From contig QOQU01000003.1 in assembly GCA_003327455.1 (NCBI GenBank), positions 372,001-436,000 on the forward strand: DNA of 64,000 bases, given 5' to 3'. Positions 17,935 through 25,657 of this stretch are shown in pieces (position 1 is the first letter of the stretch; each line of letters opens with the position of its first letter). Below the pieces are notes generated by a model that made no database searches, was not told where the DNA came from, and saw nothing but the letters and a program-made list of their open reading frames with translations. The position numbers and the translations under genes were made by a program. Source of the DNA: Anaerolineae bacterium (GTDB lineage: Bacteria; Chloroflexota; Anaerolineae; Anaerolineales; UBA4823).

Positions 17935-18141
17935 ATGCCAAGCGTAACTTATAAAATCCCAAATATTTCCTGTCATCATTGTGTGCACACGATTCAATCT
18001 GAATTAGGCGAATTGGAAGGTATTAAACAAGTAATTGCTGACGTCGAGACCAAAACGGCGCATATAGAGTTCGATTCACCGGCTACCGAAGAGGTCATCA
18101 AAAGAGTTTTGGCGGAGATTAATTATCCTGCTGAAGAATAA
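17935..18141 (+). CDS. copZ: CopZ-like copper chaperone (HMA domain)
   Basis: A 68-residue single heavy-metal-associated domain. The metal site is [11 protein letters not shown], a CxxC motif near residues 13-16, with His between the cysteines. It would carry Cu(I) in the cytoplasm to the CopA pump encoded 14 bases downstream. A strong AAAGGAGG stands before the ATG. Size and position between csoR and copA support the call. Confidence 0.9.
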   Translation: MPSVTYKIPNISCHHCVHTIQSELGELEGIKQVIADVETKTAHIEFDSPATEEVIKRVLAEINYPAEE

Positions 18142-18155
18142 CACGGTATAAGCAA

Positions 18156-20576
18156 ATGTCTGTTCGTCAAGTTGTCCTACCTGTCACAGGGATGACCTGT
18201 GCTAATTGTGCAGCGACGATCGAGAGAAATCTCAAGAAAGAAAAAGGGGTTCAGAGTGCAATCGTCAACCTTTCTTCTGAGAGGGCGATCATTGAGTTTG
18301 ATCCCCAATTGACTGCCTTGAGTGATCTATTAGGTCGTGTCCAGAAAGCTGGTTACGGTGTTGCTACTGGAAAAATAGATTTCTTTGTAAAAGAAATCGA
18401 GGATCAAATTCGGCTTAACCGCTTAGAACAGAAACTTCAATCAAGGGAAGGCGTTCAAAAGGTGACCTTGAACGTGGTGAATGGACACCTGGAGATTGAA
18501 TTTATCCCTACCTTAATTGGGGTTAGCGAGCTTCGTCAGGCGATTGCAAGCATGGGATTTTCGTTGGTGGAGGTTAAAGGCGCTGATGAAGACCTCGAAC
18601 GCCTGGCTCACGAGCGGGAAATCAGCCATCAGTTAACTTTGCTGAAGGTAGGACTATTATTCACGATACCATTATTCGTTTTTTCAATGGCGCGTGATTT
18701 CAACTTGTTGCCCCACGCCATTGCTCATGCAGATTGGGCAAATGTCTTGATGTGGGTTCTGGCAAGCCCAGTTCAATTCTATGTGGGCTGGCAATATTAT
18801 GTTGGCGCATACAAGGCGATCCGCAATGGGGCTGCCAATATGGATGTCCTGATCAGCATGGGCTCATCGGCTGCTTATATTTACAGCGCATTCGTCACGG
18901 TAGGCTTGCTTGAAGGCCATGTGTACTTCGAGACTTCTGCTGTGATTATCACCTTGATTAAGCTGGGAAAGTATCTTGAAGCAAGAGCAAAAGGTCAAAC
19001 CGGTGAAGCAATCCGAAAACTGATTGCGCTTAAACCAAAGAAAGCTCGTTTACTGAAAAACGGTGAGGAAATCGAAATCTCCGTTGAAGATGTCCAGGTT
19101 GGGGATATCTTGCTGGTGAAGCCAGGGGAAAAAATTCCGGTTGATGGAATTGTGATTGATGGTTATTCTTCTGTAGATGAATCAATGTTAACCGGAGAAT
19201 CTTTACCGGTTGAAAAGAATATTGGCAGTTCTGTATATGGTGCGACTCTCAATAAAATGGGGTACTTGAAAATAGAGGCCTTAAAAGTCGGGAAAGATAC
19301 TGCACTGGCTCAAATCATCCGCATGGTGGAAGAAGCTCAAGGAAGTAAAGCGCCGATTCAGAAACTTGCCGATCGTGTTTCAGCGATCTTTGTTCCAATT
19401 GTAATCCTGATTGCTACCGGAACCTTCGTGTTCTGGTACTGGATAGCACCCAGAATCATGCAACCGAATGGAGACTTTCTTGAAAGCGCGATTATTCACG
19501 CTGTTGCTGTTCTGGTAATTGCCTGCCCTTGCGCAATGGGATTGGCAACACCAACGGCAGTCATGGTTGGCAGTGGCAAGGGGGCTGAATCAGGAATATT
19601 GATCAAAAATGGAGAGGCTTTGGAAAGAGCTGGGCGGGTAACGAATGTGATCTTCGATAAAACCGGTACTCTAACCAAGGGACAACCTCAGGTCACCGAC
19701 ATCATGTTGATAGACTCTCAAAATGACGAGACAGAATTTTTGTATATGGTAGGTTCTCTGGAAAAAGTAAGCGAACATCCCTTAGGAGAGGCAGTTGTTG
19801 CCGAAGCAACCCGGAGGGGGATTGTGCTAAGTGAACCTGATCGTTTTGAAGCTCTGGCGGGGAACGGAGTGAAAGGAGAAGTGGATGGGCATACAGTCAT
19901 TGTGGGGAATGAAAGAATGATTGAAAAATATGGAGGACAGTTAGATGGCTACCAGGCTGAGATAGAGCGCCTGCAAAAGGAAGCAAAAACACCTCTTTAT
20001 GTCTTGATCGATGGCAAGATTGCTGGAATTATCGCAGTTGCGGATATGTTGAAGGATGAAGCCAGGCAGGTGGTTAACGCCTTGCGAGAGATGGGTTTAG
20101 CAGTTGGCATGATTACTGGAGACCATCAGCGGGTAGCCACGGCGATTGGCGAAAAAATTGGGATTGATTATGTCCTCGCTGAAGTGCTGCCTTCAGACAA
20201 AGCCTTGCAGGTGAAAAGACTGCAAGAAGAAGGGAAAAAGGTTGCGATGGTTGGGGATGGGATTAACGATGCACCTGCTTTGGCACAAGCGGATGTTGGA
20301 ATTGCAATTGGAAGCGGCACCGATGTTGCCATTGCTTCAGCACCAATTGTCCTGATGGGAAATGACTTGATGGGAGTTGTCCGTTCGATTCGGCTTTCGC
20401 GCCTGACCCTCAAAACCATTAAGCAGAATCTATTCTGGGCGTTTATTTATAATATCCTCCTTATTCCGGCAGCTGCAATGGGCTTACTCAGCCCGATTCT
20501 GGCTGCGGCAGCAATGGCATTAAGTAGTGTGTTTGTTGTAACCAATAGTCTACGTTTGAAGCAAAAACCGCTCTGA
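18156..20576 (+). CDS. copA: Cu(I)-exporting P1B-type ATPase
   Basis: An 806-residue membrane pump. The first N-terminal HMA domain has the metal motif Cys15-x-x-Cys18 (MTCANC). A second HMA-like domain (residues about 75-145) has lost its cysteines and cannot bind copper in the usual way. The transmembrane metal site is Cys457-Pro-Cys459. The phosphorylated residue is Asp501 in DKTGT, the SEHPLGEAV His-Pro motif follows, and the hinge GDGIND is at 700-705. The CPC motif with this context is the P1B-1 Cu(I)/Ag(I) type. It exports copper from the cytoplasm and is controlled by CsoR. Confidence 0.95.
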   Translation: MSVRQVVLPVTGMTCANCAATIERNLKKEKGVQSAIVNLSSERAIIEFDPQLTALSDLLGRVQKAGYGVATGKIDFFVKEIEDQIRLNRLEQKLQSREGVQKVTLNVVNGHLEIEFIPTLIGVSELRQAIASMGFSLVEVKGADEDLERLAHEREISHQLTLLKVGLLFTIPLFVFSMARDFNLLPHAIAHADWANVLMWVLASPVQFYVGWQYYVGAYKAIRNGAANMDVLISMGSSAAYIYSAFVTVGLLEGHVYFETSAVIITLIKLGKYLEARAKGQTGEAIRKLIALKPKKARLLKNGEEIEISVEDVQVGDILLVKPGEKIPVDGIVIDGYSSVDESMLTGESLPVEKNIGSSVYGATLNKMGYLKIEALKVGKDTALAQIIRMVEEAQGSKAPIQKLADRVSAIFVPIVILIATGTFVFWYWIAPRIMQPNGDFLESAIIHAVAVLVIACPCAMGLATPTAVMVGSGKGAESGILIKNGEALERAGRVTNVIFDKTGTLTKGQPQVTDIMLIDSQNDETEFLYMVGSLEKVSEHPLGEAVVAEATRRGIVLSEPDRFEALAGNGVKGEVDGHTVIVGNERMIEKYGGQLDGYQAEIERLQKEAKTPLYVLIDGKIAGIIAVADMLKDEARQVVNALREMGLAVGMITGDHQRVATAIGEKIGIDYVLAEVLPSDKALQVKRLQEEGKKVAMVGDGINDAPALAQADVGIAIGSGTDVAIASAPIVLMGNDLMGVVRSIRLSRLTLKTIKQNLFWAFIYNILLIPAAAMGLLSPILAAAAMALSSVFVVTNSLRLKQKPL

Positions 20577-20581
20577 AAGGA

Positions 20582-20610
20582 TTGACCGAATCAAGAAAAA
20601 CGGGTATCTT
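20582..20610 (+). promoter_or_regulatory. Probable promoter of the L,D-transpeptidase gene
   Basis: TTGACC (20582-20587) and TATCTT (20605-20610) are 17 bases apart. It would start transcription about 33 bases before the TTG start at 20650. Confidence 0.5.
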
Positions 20611-20649
20611 TTTGGGGCGAACTGATAGTAATATAAGGATTTTGATTAT

Positions 20650-21762
20650 TTGAAGAGGACTTTAGATTTGGAAGGTCTAACGCGCCGCGAGTTTCTTAAA
20701 TTGAGTGGATTTGGGTTGGCTGGGGTGATTTTGGGGAAAAAGACGAAATGGCTGGAGAACACCCCTTTTCCTCAAGGAGAGCGACTGGGGCGGGCTTTTG
20801 CTAAAGTTGAACTTAAGGCGAAACCTGATATCAATTCAGCGACGGTTGGAGTGCTTTATGATGATGCGGTGGTGGTATGGTTGAGAGAGGTTGTCGGCTC
20901 CAATCCCTACCGCTATCGTCAGCGATTTGTGGAAACGCCCGAAGGATATGTATGGGCGTCTGAATTACAACCCTGTCAAAATCGGATCAATCCTCCGTTG
21001 GAAAAACTTCCTGAAACAAGTCAGGGTCCTGGAATGTGGGTTGAAGTAACCGTACCGTGGGTGGATGTACGCTTAGAACGGGGACCATTTAGTCCTGGTT
21101 TTAAGTACCGGGTTGAGAATCAATTTCCGATTCGAATGTATTACAGCCAGATTCTATGGGTGGATCAAATAAGAAAAGATGAACAGGGTCAGGTTTGGTA
21201 TCGGATCAATGAGAAATATGGTTATGGGGATGTCTTCTGGGCAAGAGCGGAAGCTTTCCGTCCCTTGACCCAAGAGGACATCTCGCCCATTAACCCTGAA
21301 GCAGAAGAAAAATTGGTGGTAATCAACGTTGAAGAGAAAGTGCAGACATTATCGTGTTATGAAGGAAATAAAGAGGTGTATTATTGTCGCATTGCTGCTG
21401 GAAAGAAGTTCGATTCCAAAGGTAACTTCTTGGGTCACTCATCCACTCCTAGCGGCACGATGCTGATTTGGCGTAAACTGATCTCAACCCACATGAGCGG
21501 AGGCACAACAGGAGCAGGATATGATTTACCTGGTATCGGGTGGACAGTCCTGTTTACCGGGGATGGTGTGGCAATTCATTCTACTTTTTGGCACAATAAC
21601 TTTGGCGGAGAACTCATGTCGCATGGTTGTGTCAATGCCCGTCCAGAAGACGCACAATGGGTTTTCCGCTGGACAAATCCTCCGGTTCAATATGACCCGG
21701 GAGAGCTTTATAGCAAAGATACGGAAATCCCTCCAACCAAAATTAAAGTGCTTGAGGGGTAG
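20650..21762 (+). CDS. Tat-exported L,D-transpeptidase (YkuD) with SH3-like region
   Basis: A 370-residue exported enzyme. The N-terminus has a twin-arginine motif in LTRREFLKLSG followed by a hydrophobic stretch GFGLAGVILG, so export by the Tat route is likely. Residues 50-115 resemble a bacterial SH3 fold. The YkuD catalytic domain spans about 215-365, with HMSGG and the active-site SHGCVNARPEDA, where Cys is the nucleophile. The enzyme makes 3-3 peptidoglycan cross-links or attaches proteins to peptidoglycan. The start is TTG at 20650; another TTG at 20668 is possible and would keep the twin arginine. The ccdA gene follows after 17 bases; CcdA may keep the active Cys reduced. Confidence 0.9.
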   Translation: MKRTLDLEGLTRREFLKLSGFGLAGVILGKKTKWLENTPFPQGERLGRAFAKVELKAKPDINSATVGVLYDDAVVVWLREVVGSNPYRYRQRFVETPEGYVWASELQPCQNRINPPLEKLPETSQGPGMWVEVTVPWVDVRLERGPFSPGFKYRVENQFPIRMYYSQILWVDQIRKDEQGQVWYRINEKYGYGDVFWARAEAFRPLTQEDISPINPEAEEKLVVINVEEKVQTLSCYEGNKEVYYCRIAAGKKFDSKGNFLGHSSTPSGTMLIWRKLISTHMSGGTTGAGYDLPGIGWTVLFTGDGVAIHSTFWHNNFGGELMSHGCVNARPEDAQWVFRWTNPPVQYDPGELYSKDTEIPPTKIKVLEG

Positions 21763-21779
21763 TAAAGGAGAGCAAGCGG

Positions 21780-22490
21780 ATGACTCCAACAATCGGACTT
21801 GCCTTTTTAGCGGGTTTGGCTTCTTTCTTATCACCTTGTGTTTTTTCCCTGGTGCCTGCCTACGTCGGTTACCTGGGAGGAAGATCGGTAGCGGTACAAT
21901 CGGATATTACAGATAAATGGCGCACATTTATCCATGGTGTTGCATTTGTCTTGGGATTTAGTGCTGTTTTTATCACTCTCGGGGTTACGGCTTCTGCCCT
22001 GGGTGGATTTCTGGTAAGCTTTCGGGATATTCTCACCAAAGTTGGGGGAATCATTGTTGTTTTATTTGGACTACACTTGATTGGGGTGTTGCGCATCCCA
22101 TTTCTTGAATATGATTTGCGCTATCAGTCCCAACAAAGTGAGCGAAGAGGCTTATTGACCTCTTTATTGATGGGTGTATTCTTTTCAGCAGGCTGGTCGC
22201 CGTGTGTTGGACCGGTACTCGGTGCAATTTTGATGATTGCCTTGAATGGCGGATCAATAAGTCAGGGGGTTGTCCTCTTATCAGCTTATTCGGCTGGCTT
22301 AGCTATTCCATTTCTTGTCGCAGCGGTCGGTATTGGTTGGGTTACGACCATATTAAGAAGATACGGGAAAATTATGCGTTATACCGAAGTTGCAATGGGG
22401 GTATTGTTGGTCATTGTTGGTGCCATGCTGGCGTTGGGATACCTCTCACAGTTATCTCGTTTCGGCTTTTTTGTTGACTTTGGCTTATAG
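21780..22490 (+). CDS. ccdA: CcdA/DsbD-type transmembrane thiol-disulfide reductase
   Basis: A 236-residue protein of six helices. The two redox cysteines are in FLSPCVFSLVPAYVGYLGG (helix 1) and SAGWSPCVGPVLG (helix 4), spaced as in CcdA. It moves electrons from cytoplasmic thioredoxin to exported thiol proteins. AAAGGAGAGC precedes the ATG. Neighbours fit: an L,D-transpeptidase with an active Cys upstream, a glutaredoxin-like fusion directly downstream, and a thioredoxin-like lipoprotein 4 kb away. Confidence 0.92.
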   Translation: MTPTIGLAFLAGLASFLSPCVFSLVPAYVGYLGGRSVAVQSDITDKWRTFIHGVAFVLGFSAVFITLGVTASALGGFLVSFRDILTKVGGIIVVLFGLHLIGVLRIPFLEYDLRYQSQQSERRGLLTSLLMGVFFSAGWSPCVGPVLGAILMIALNGGSISQGVVLLSAYSAGLAIPFLVAAVGIGWVTTILRRYGKIMRYTEVAMGVLLVIVGAMLALGYLSQLSRFGFFVDFGL

Positions 22491-22495
22491 AAAAT

Positions 22496-23488
22496 ATGCT
22501 GCAATTGACGCTTTATACCAGGAAAGGTTGTCATCTTTGTGATCAGGTCAAAGAGGATTTAGCCAGTCTTCAGACACAATATCCTCATCAGGTGACCGAA
22601 ATAGACATCGAAGAAAATAGCGATTTCTATAAGCTTTATGCTCTGGAAATCCCGGTACTGCAAATTGGGCCTTATGTTTTGAAGGCTCCGATCCAAAAAA
22701 CGGATCTTGCAATAACCCTGGCTGCTGCAGCCCATCGGAAAGAACAAATCGAAAGTCTGGACGGCCGACCGAAGATTTCTGGAAAACCACAAACCTGGGG
22801 TAAAGCTGATCAAATTGTCTACTGGATAGCTCAACACTATCTTAAGGTCATTAATCTGATTGTGTTGTTTTATGTTGGTCTCCCATTTTTAGCTCCAGTC
22901 TTCATGAAAGCCAACCTGACGCATCCCGCGAAGTTAATTTACGGGATGTATGGAGTGGTTTGCCATCAATTAGCTTATCGGTCATTTTTTCTGTTTGGCC
23001 AACAATTCGTCTATCCGCGGGAAATAGCTGGCATGGAAGATTTGAAGTCTTATACCCAGGCTACAGGTCTGCCGGAAGTTAACTCTGCGGAAGCTATTCT
23101 ATTGGCACGCCAATTTATTGGTAACAAACAGGTGGGTTATAAGGTGGCGCTCTGCCAGCGAGATATTGCCATTTATTTGGGGATACTCGCTTTTGGCCTC
23201 ATCTTCAGCTTAAACCGCAACTTCCGTGCCTTACCCTGGTATGTTTGGATCTTGCTGGGTATTGTGCCCATTGGGTTAGATGGCATCAGTCAAATTATCA
23301 GTCAACCGCCCTTTAATCTCATCCCATTTCGAGAAAGTACCCCATATTTACGGGCATTGACCGGATTTGCCTTCGGTTTTTTTACAGCCTGGTTTGGGTT
23401 TCCTTCTGTCGAAGAGAGCATGGCGGACACAAGGAAAATTTTATATACGAAGAGGATGCGTTTGCTACAAGCGCAAAGCGAGCTTTGA
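22496..23488 (+). CDS. Glutaredoxin-like domain fused to DUF2085 membrane domain
   Basis: A 330-residue fusion. Residues 1-80 form a glutaredoxin-like (DUF836) domain with the redox motif GCHLCDQV and the cis-Pro region EIPVLQIG. After a linker, residues 118-310 form a four-helix membrane domain of the DUF2085 type, with its invariant YGVVCHQLAYRSFF and VALCQRDIAIY motifs and a C-terminal PIGLDGISQ helix. DUF2085 has no established function; its CHQ and CQRD cysteines could be redox active or bind metal. The start is five bases after ccdA, so the two are co-expressed and may form an electron-transfer pair. The fusion itself is clear from one uninterrupted frame. Confidence 0.85.
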   Translation: MLQLTLYTRKGCHLCDQVKEDLASLQTQYPHQVTEIDIEENSDFYKLYALEIPVLQIGPYVLKAPIQKTDLAITLAAAAHRKEQIESLDGRPKISGKPQTWGKADQIVYWIAQHYLKVINLIVLFYVGLPFLAPVFMKANLTHPAKLIYGMYGVVCHQLAYRSFFLFGQQFVYPREIAGMEDLKSYTQATGLPEVNSAEAILLARQFIGNKQVGYKVALCQRDIAIYLGILAFGLIFSLNRNFRALPWYVWILLGIVPIGLDGISQIISQPPFNLIPFRESTPYLRALTGFAFGFFTAWFGFPSVEESMADTRKILYTKRMRLLQAQSEL

Positions 23489-23503
23489 GGGAGAAATATA
23501 TAA

Positions 23504-24283
23504 TTGAATTGTCATACTGCCAACGGATTGCACTATTACACATTTGAAGTGCTGGATCATTATGGAATTCCTCACGCCATTTTCACTCGCCGAGGAGGTG
23601 TGAGCCCCCAACCCTGGGCATCCCTCAATCTCGGTGGCTCGGTTGGAGATGAGATCGAGCGAGTCAGAGAAAACAGGAAACGTGCCCTTGATGCTATTGG
23701 TTTTTCCATCCACAGCACTTATGACGTCTGGCAAGTGCACAGCGCAGAGGTTGTCTGCGTCGACAAGCCAAAAGAACCCGAACAACCCTATCATAAAGCG
23801 GATGCAATTCTTACCAATAAAAAAGGGGTTACACTCTTTATGCGCTTCGCAGATTGCGTCCCTATCCTGTTATTTGACAGAAGGAAGTCCGTTATTGGGA
23901 TTGCTCATGCCGGCTGGCAGGGGACACTCCTGGGTATAGCTGCGAAAGTCGTTCAAATGATGGAGCAAACCTATGGTTCAAATGCAGAGGATATTTGGGC
24001 AGGTATTGGACCTTCTATTGGCGCTCATCATTATCCAGTAGGTGTAGAAGTGTGGAAGCAGGCAGTTGAGAAAATGCCACTTGTGGCAGAGAAGAGTTTT
24101 GAGATCGATCAAGGGCAATATCGGTTTGATTTGTGGCTTGCTAACCAATTGATTTTAGAACAGGTCGGGGTCAGGGATATTGAAGTATCCGGACTTTGTA
24201 CTGCTTGTAATTTGGAAAATTGGTATTCCCATCGCGCTGAAAATGGGAAAACCGGTCGCTTTGGAGTAGTGATTGGCTTATAA
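23504..24283 (+). CDS. pgeF: PgeF/YfiH family purine nucleoside phosphorylase-like (laccase domain) protein
   Basis: A 259-residue member of the multicopper-polyphenol-oxidase-like family, whose characterised members act on purine nucleosides or on mis-incorporated peptidoglycan residues. Motifs seen are TRRGGVSPQPWASLNLG, FADCVPILLFD, IAHAGWQGT, GIGPSIGAHHY and CTACNLENWYSHRAE, giving the conserved Cys and His zinc ligands. The start is TTG at 23504 after GAGGGAG. Its position before yggS is the common pgeF-yggS-yggT order near cell-division genes. Confidence 0.9.
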   Translation: MNCHTANGLHYYTFEVLDHYGIPHAIFTRRGGVSPQPWASLNLGGSVGDEIERVRENRKRALDAIGFSIHSTYDVWQVHSAEVVCVDKPKEPEQPYHKADAILTNKKGVTLFMRFADCVPILLFDRRKSVIGIAHAGWQGTLLGIAAKVVQMMEQTYGSNAEDIWAGIGPSIGAHHYPVGVEVWKQAVEKMPLVAEKSFEIDQGQYRFDLWLANQLILEQVGVRDIEVSGLCTACNLENWYSHRAENGKTGRFGVVIGL

Positions 24284-24310
24284 TTAACCAAACTCTGGTT
24301 TAAGTGGTAG

Positions 24311-25060
24311 ATGATGGCGCATACAAATTCCGTTGATGAATTAACTTCAATTATTGCAAAGAATTACCAGCAAGTAAAGGAAAGAATAGCTGAAGCCTGC
24401 CTGCGAGTACATCGGTCTCCCGATGTTGTGACTTTGGTAGTAGTTTCAAAAGGGCATACCGTGGATAAGATTCGCTGCGCGATCGAATTAGGTATGCGAA
24501 TATTTGGGGAAAATTATGTCGAAGAAGGAGCTGAGAAGATAAAAACGATTGGACAGGTTGCTGGTCTGGAATGGCACATGATTGGTCATATTCAGAGCCG
24601 TAAAGCAGAGGCGGTCGTACAAAATTTCGATATGGTACATTCCCTGGATAGCTTAAAATTAGCCAGACGCCTCGATCGGTTTGCAGCGGAGAGTGGAAAA
24701 GTTCTGCCGGTGCTCCTGGAATGTAATGTCAGTGGGGAAGAATCAAAATTTGGCTTTCCCGCTTCGGATCCAAATCGCTGGGATGACTTATTAGCCGAAT
24801 TTAGCGAAATTGCTCAATTATCTCACCTCGAGATTCGGGGATTGATGACCATGGCGCCTTTTTATGAAAACCCTGAGTATACAAGGCCAGTGTTTCGTAA
24901 ACTGGTGGAGTTACAAGGGTATTTGAAGACACGCCTGCCTGAGGTGCGCTGGGATGATATTTCAATGGGGATGAGTTCGGATTTTGAGGTTGCTATCGAA
25001 GAGGGAGCAACCATTGTTCGTATTGGGCAGGCAATTTTGGGCGAGAGGCCACAACCTTGA
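24311..25060 (+). CDS. yggS: YggS family pyridoxal-phosphate homeostasis protein
   Basis: A 249-residue PLP-binding TIM-barrel protein. The PLP lysine is in VVVSKGH, and other family blocks are FGENYVEEG, EWHMIGHIQSRKA, NVSGEESKFGF and SMGMSSDFEVAIEEG. It controls free PLP levels; it has no known enzymatic activity. The ATG at 24311 is followed directly by a second one at 24314. It is followed after ten bases by yggT. Confidence 0.94.
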   Translation: MMAHTNSVDELTSIIAKNYQQVKERIAEACLRVHRSPDVVTLVVVSKGHTVDKIRCAIELGMRIFGENYVEEGAEKIKTIGQVAGLEWHMIGHIQSRKAEAVVQNFDMVHSLDSLKLARRLDRFAAESGKVLPVLLECNVSGEESKFGFPASDPNRWDDLLAEFSEIAQLSHLEIRGLMTMAPFYENPEYTRPVFRKLVELQGYLKTRLPEVRWDDISMGMSSDFEVAIEEGATIVRIGQAILGERPQP

Positions 25061-25070
25061 GGAGCGAAAT

Positions 25071-25331
25071 ATGTTATTGTTAGCAAATATCCTGCACACT
25101 CTCCTGCGGGTATACACATTTATCGTGATCATTAAGGTGCTTTTATCGTACTTCTTGTCACCTTACCATCCTGTTCGGGAGGCAATCGACAGACTGGTAG
25201 ATCCCCTGCTGAATCCTATCCGTCGCAATCTGCCTCCTGTTGGCATGTTTGATTTTAGTCCTCTGGTTTTGATTATTCTAATTCAAGTTGTTGATTCGTT
25301 ATTGCGACAAATTATCTATATGCTGTACTAG
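25071..25331 (+). CDS. yggT: YggT family membrane protein
   Basis: An 86-residue protein with two hydrophobic segments (about residues 3-28 and 58-83) around a short loop. The loop has DRLVDPLLNPIRRNLPPVG, the family motif. The ATG at 25071 has TTGAGGAG upstream; a longer in-frame reading from 24984 would lie inside yggS and is rejected. YggT proteins lie near cell-division genes and have been linked to osmotic tolerance and division; the molecular role is unsettled. Confidence 0.88.
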   Translation: MLLLANILHTLLRVYTFIVIIKVLLSYFLSPYHPVREAIDRLVDPLLNPIRRNLPPVGMFDFSPLVLIILIQVVDSLLRQIIYMLY

Positions 25332-25333
25332 CC

Positions 25334-25651
25334 ATGATGATACCCAATCATAGATTTCATGATAGCGGAGGTGGGACGGCTTTTGTGGTTCGGGTCGTTC
25401 CAAAGTCATCCAGAAACGAAGTAGTTGAATTTATGGGTGATGGCACAGTGCGGATTCATCTGACAGCGCCGCCGGTTGAGGGGAAAGCAAACCGGTTGTT
25501 AATCGATTTTTTAGCTGAGTTGTTTCAGGTAAAACCTTCGCAAATAGCAATTGTGGCGGGAGAAAAATCAAAAAACAAAATTATCTCTGTAGATGGTTTA
25601 TCTCCCAATGAGGTTGAACAAATATTAATTGCCAGAATACAGCATCGTTAG
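25334..25651 (+). CDS. yggU: YggU/DUF167 family protein
   Basis: A 105-residue small protein with the family signature VRVVPKSSRNEV, LTAPPVEGKANR and IVAGEKSKNKII. It begins two bases after yggT and ends the pgeF-yggS-yggT-yggU run, converging on the minus-strand NTPase gene seven bases away. Function is unknown. Confidence 0.9.
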   Translation: MMIPNHRFHDSGGGTAFVVRVVPKSSRNEVVEFMGDGTVRIHLTAPPVEGKANRLLIDFLAELFQVKPSQIAIVAGEKSKNKIISVDGLSPNEVEQILIARIQHR

Positions 25652-25657
25652 GATCAT

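Noticed and set aside
24284-24305. Small hairpin between pgeF and yggS
   Set aside because: The stem is only four or five pairs with no T-run, so it is not supported as a terminator.
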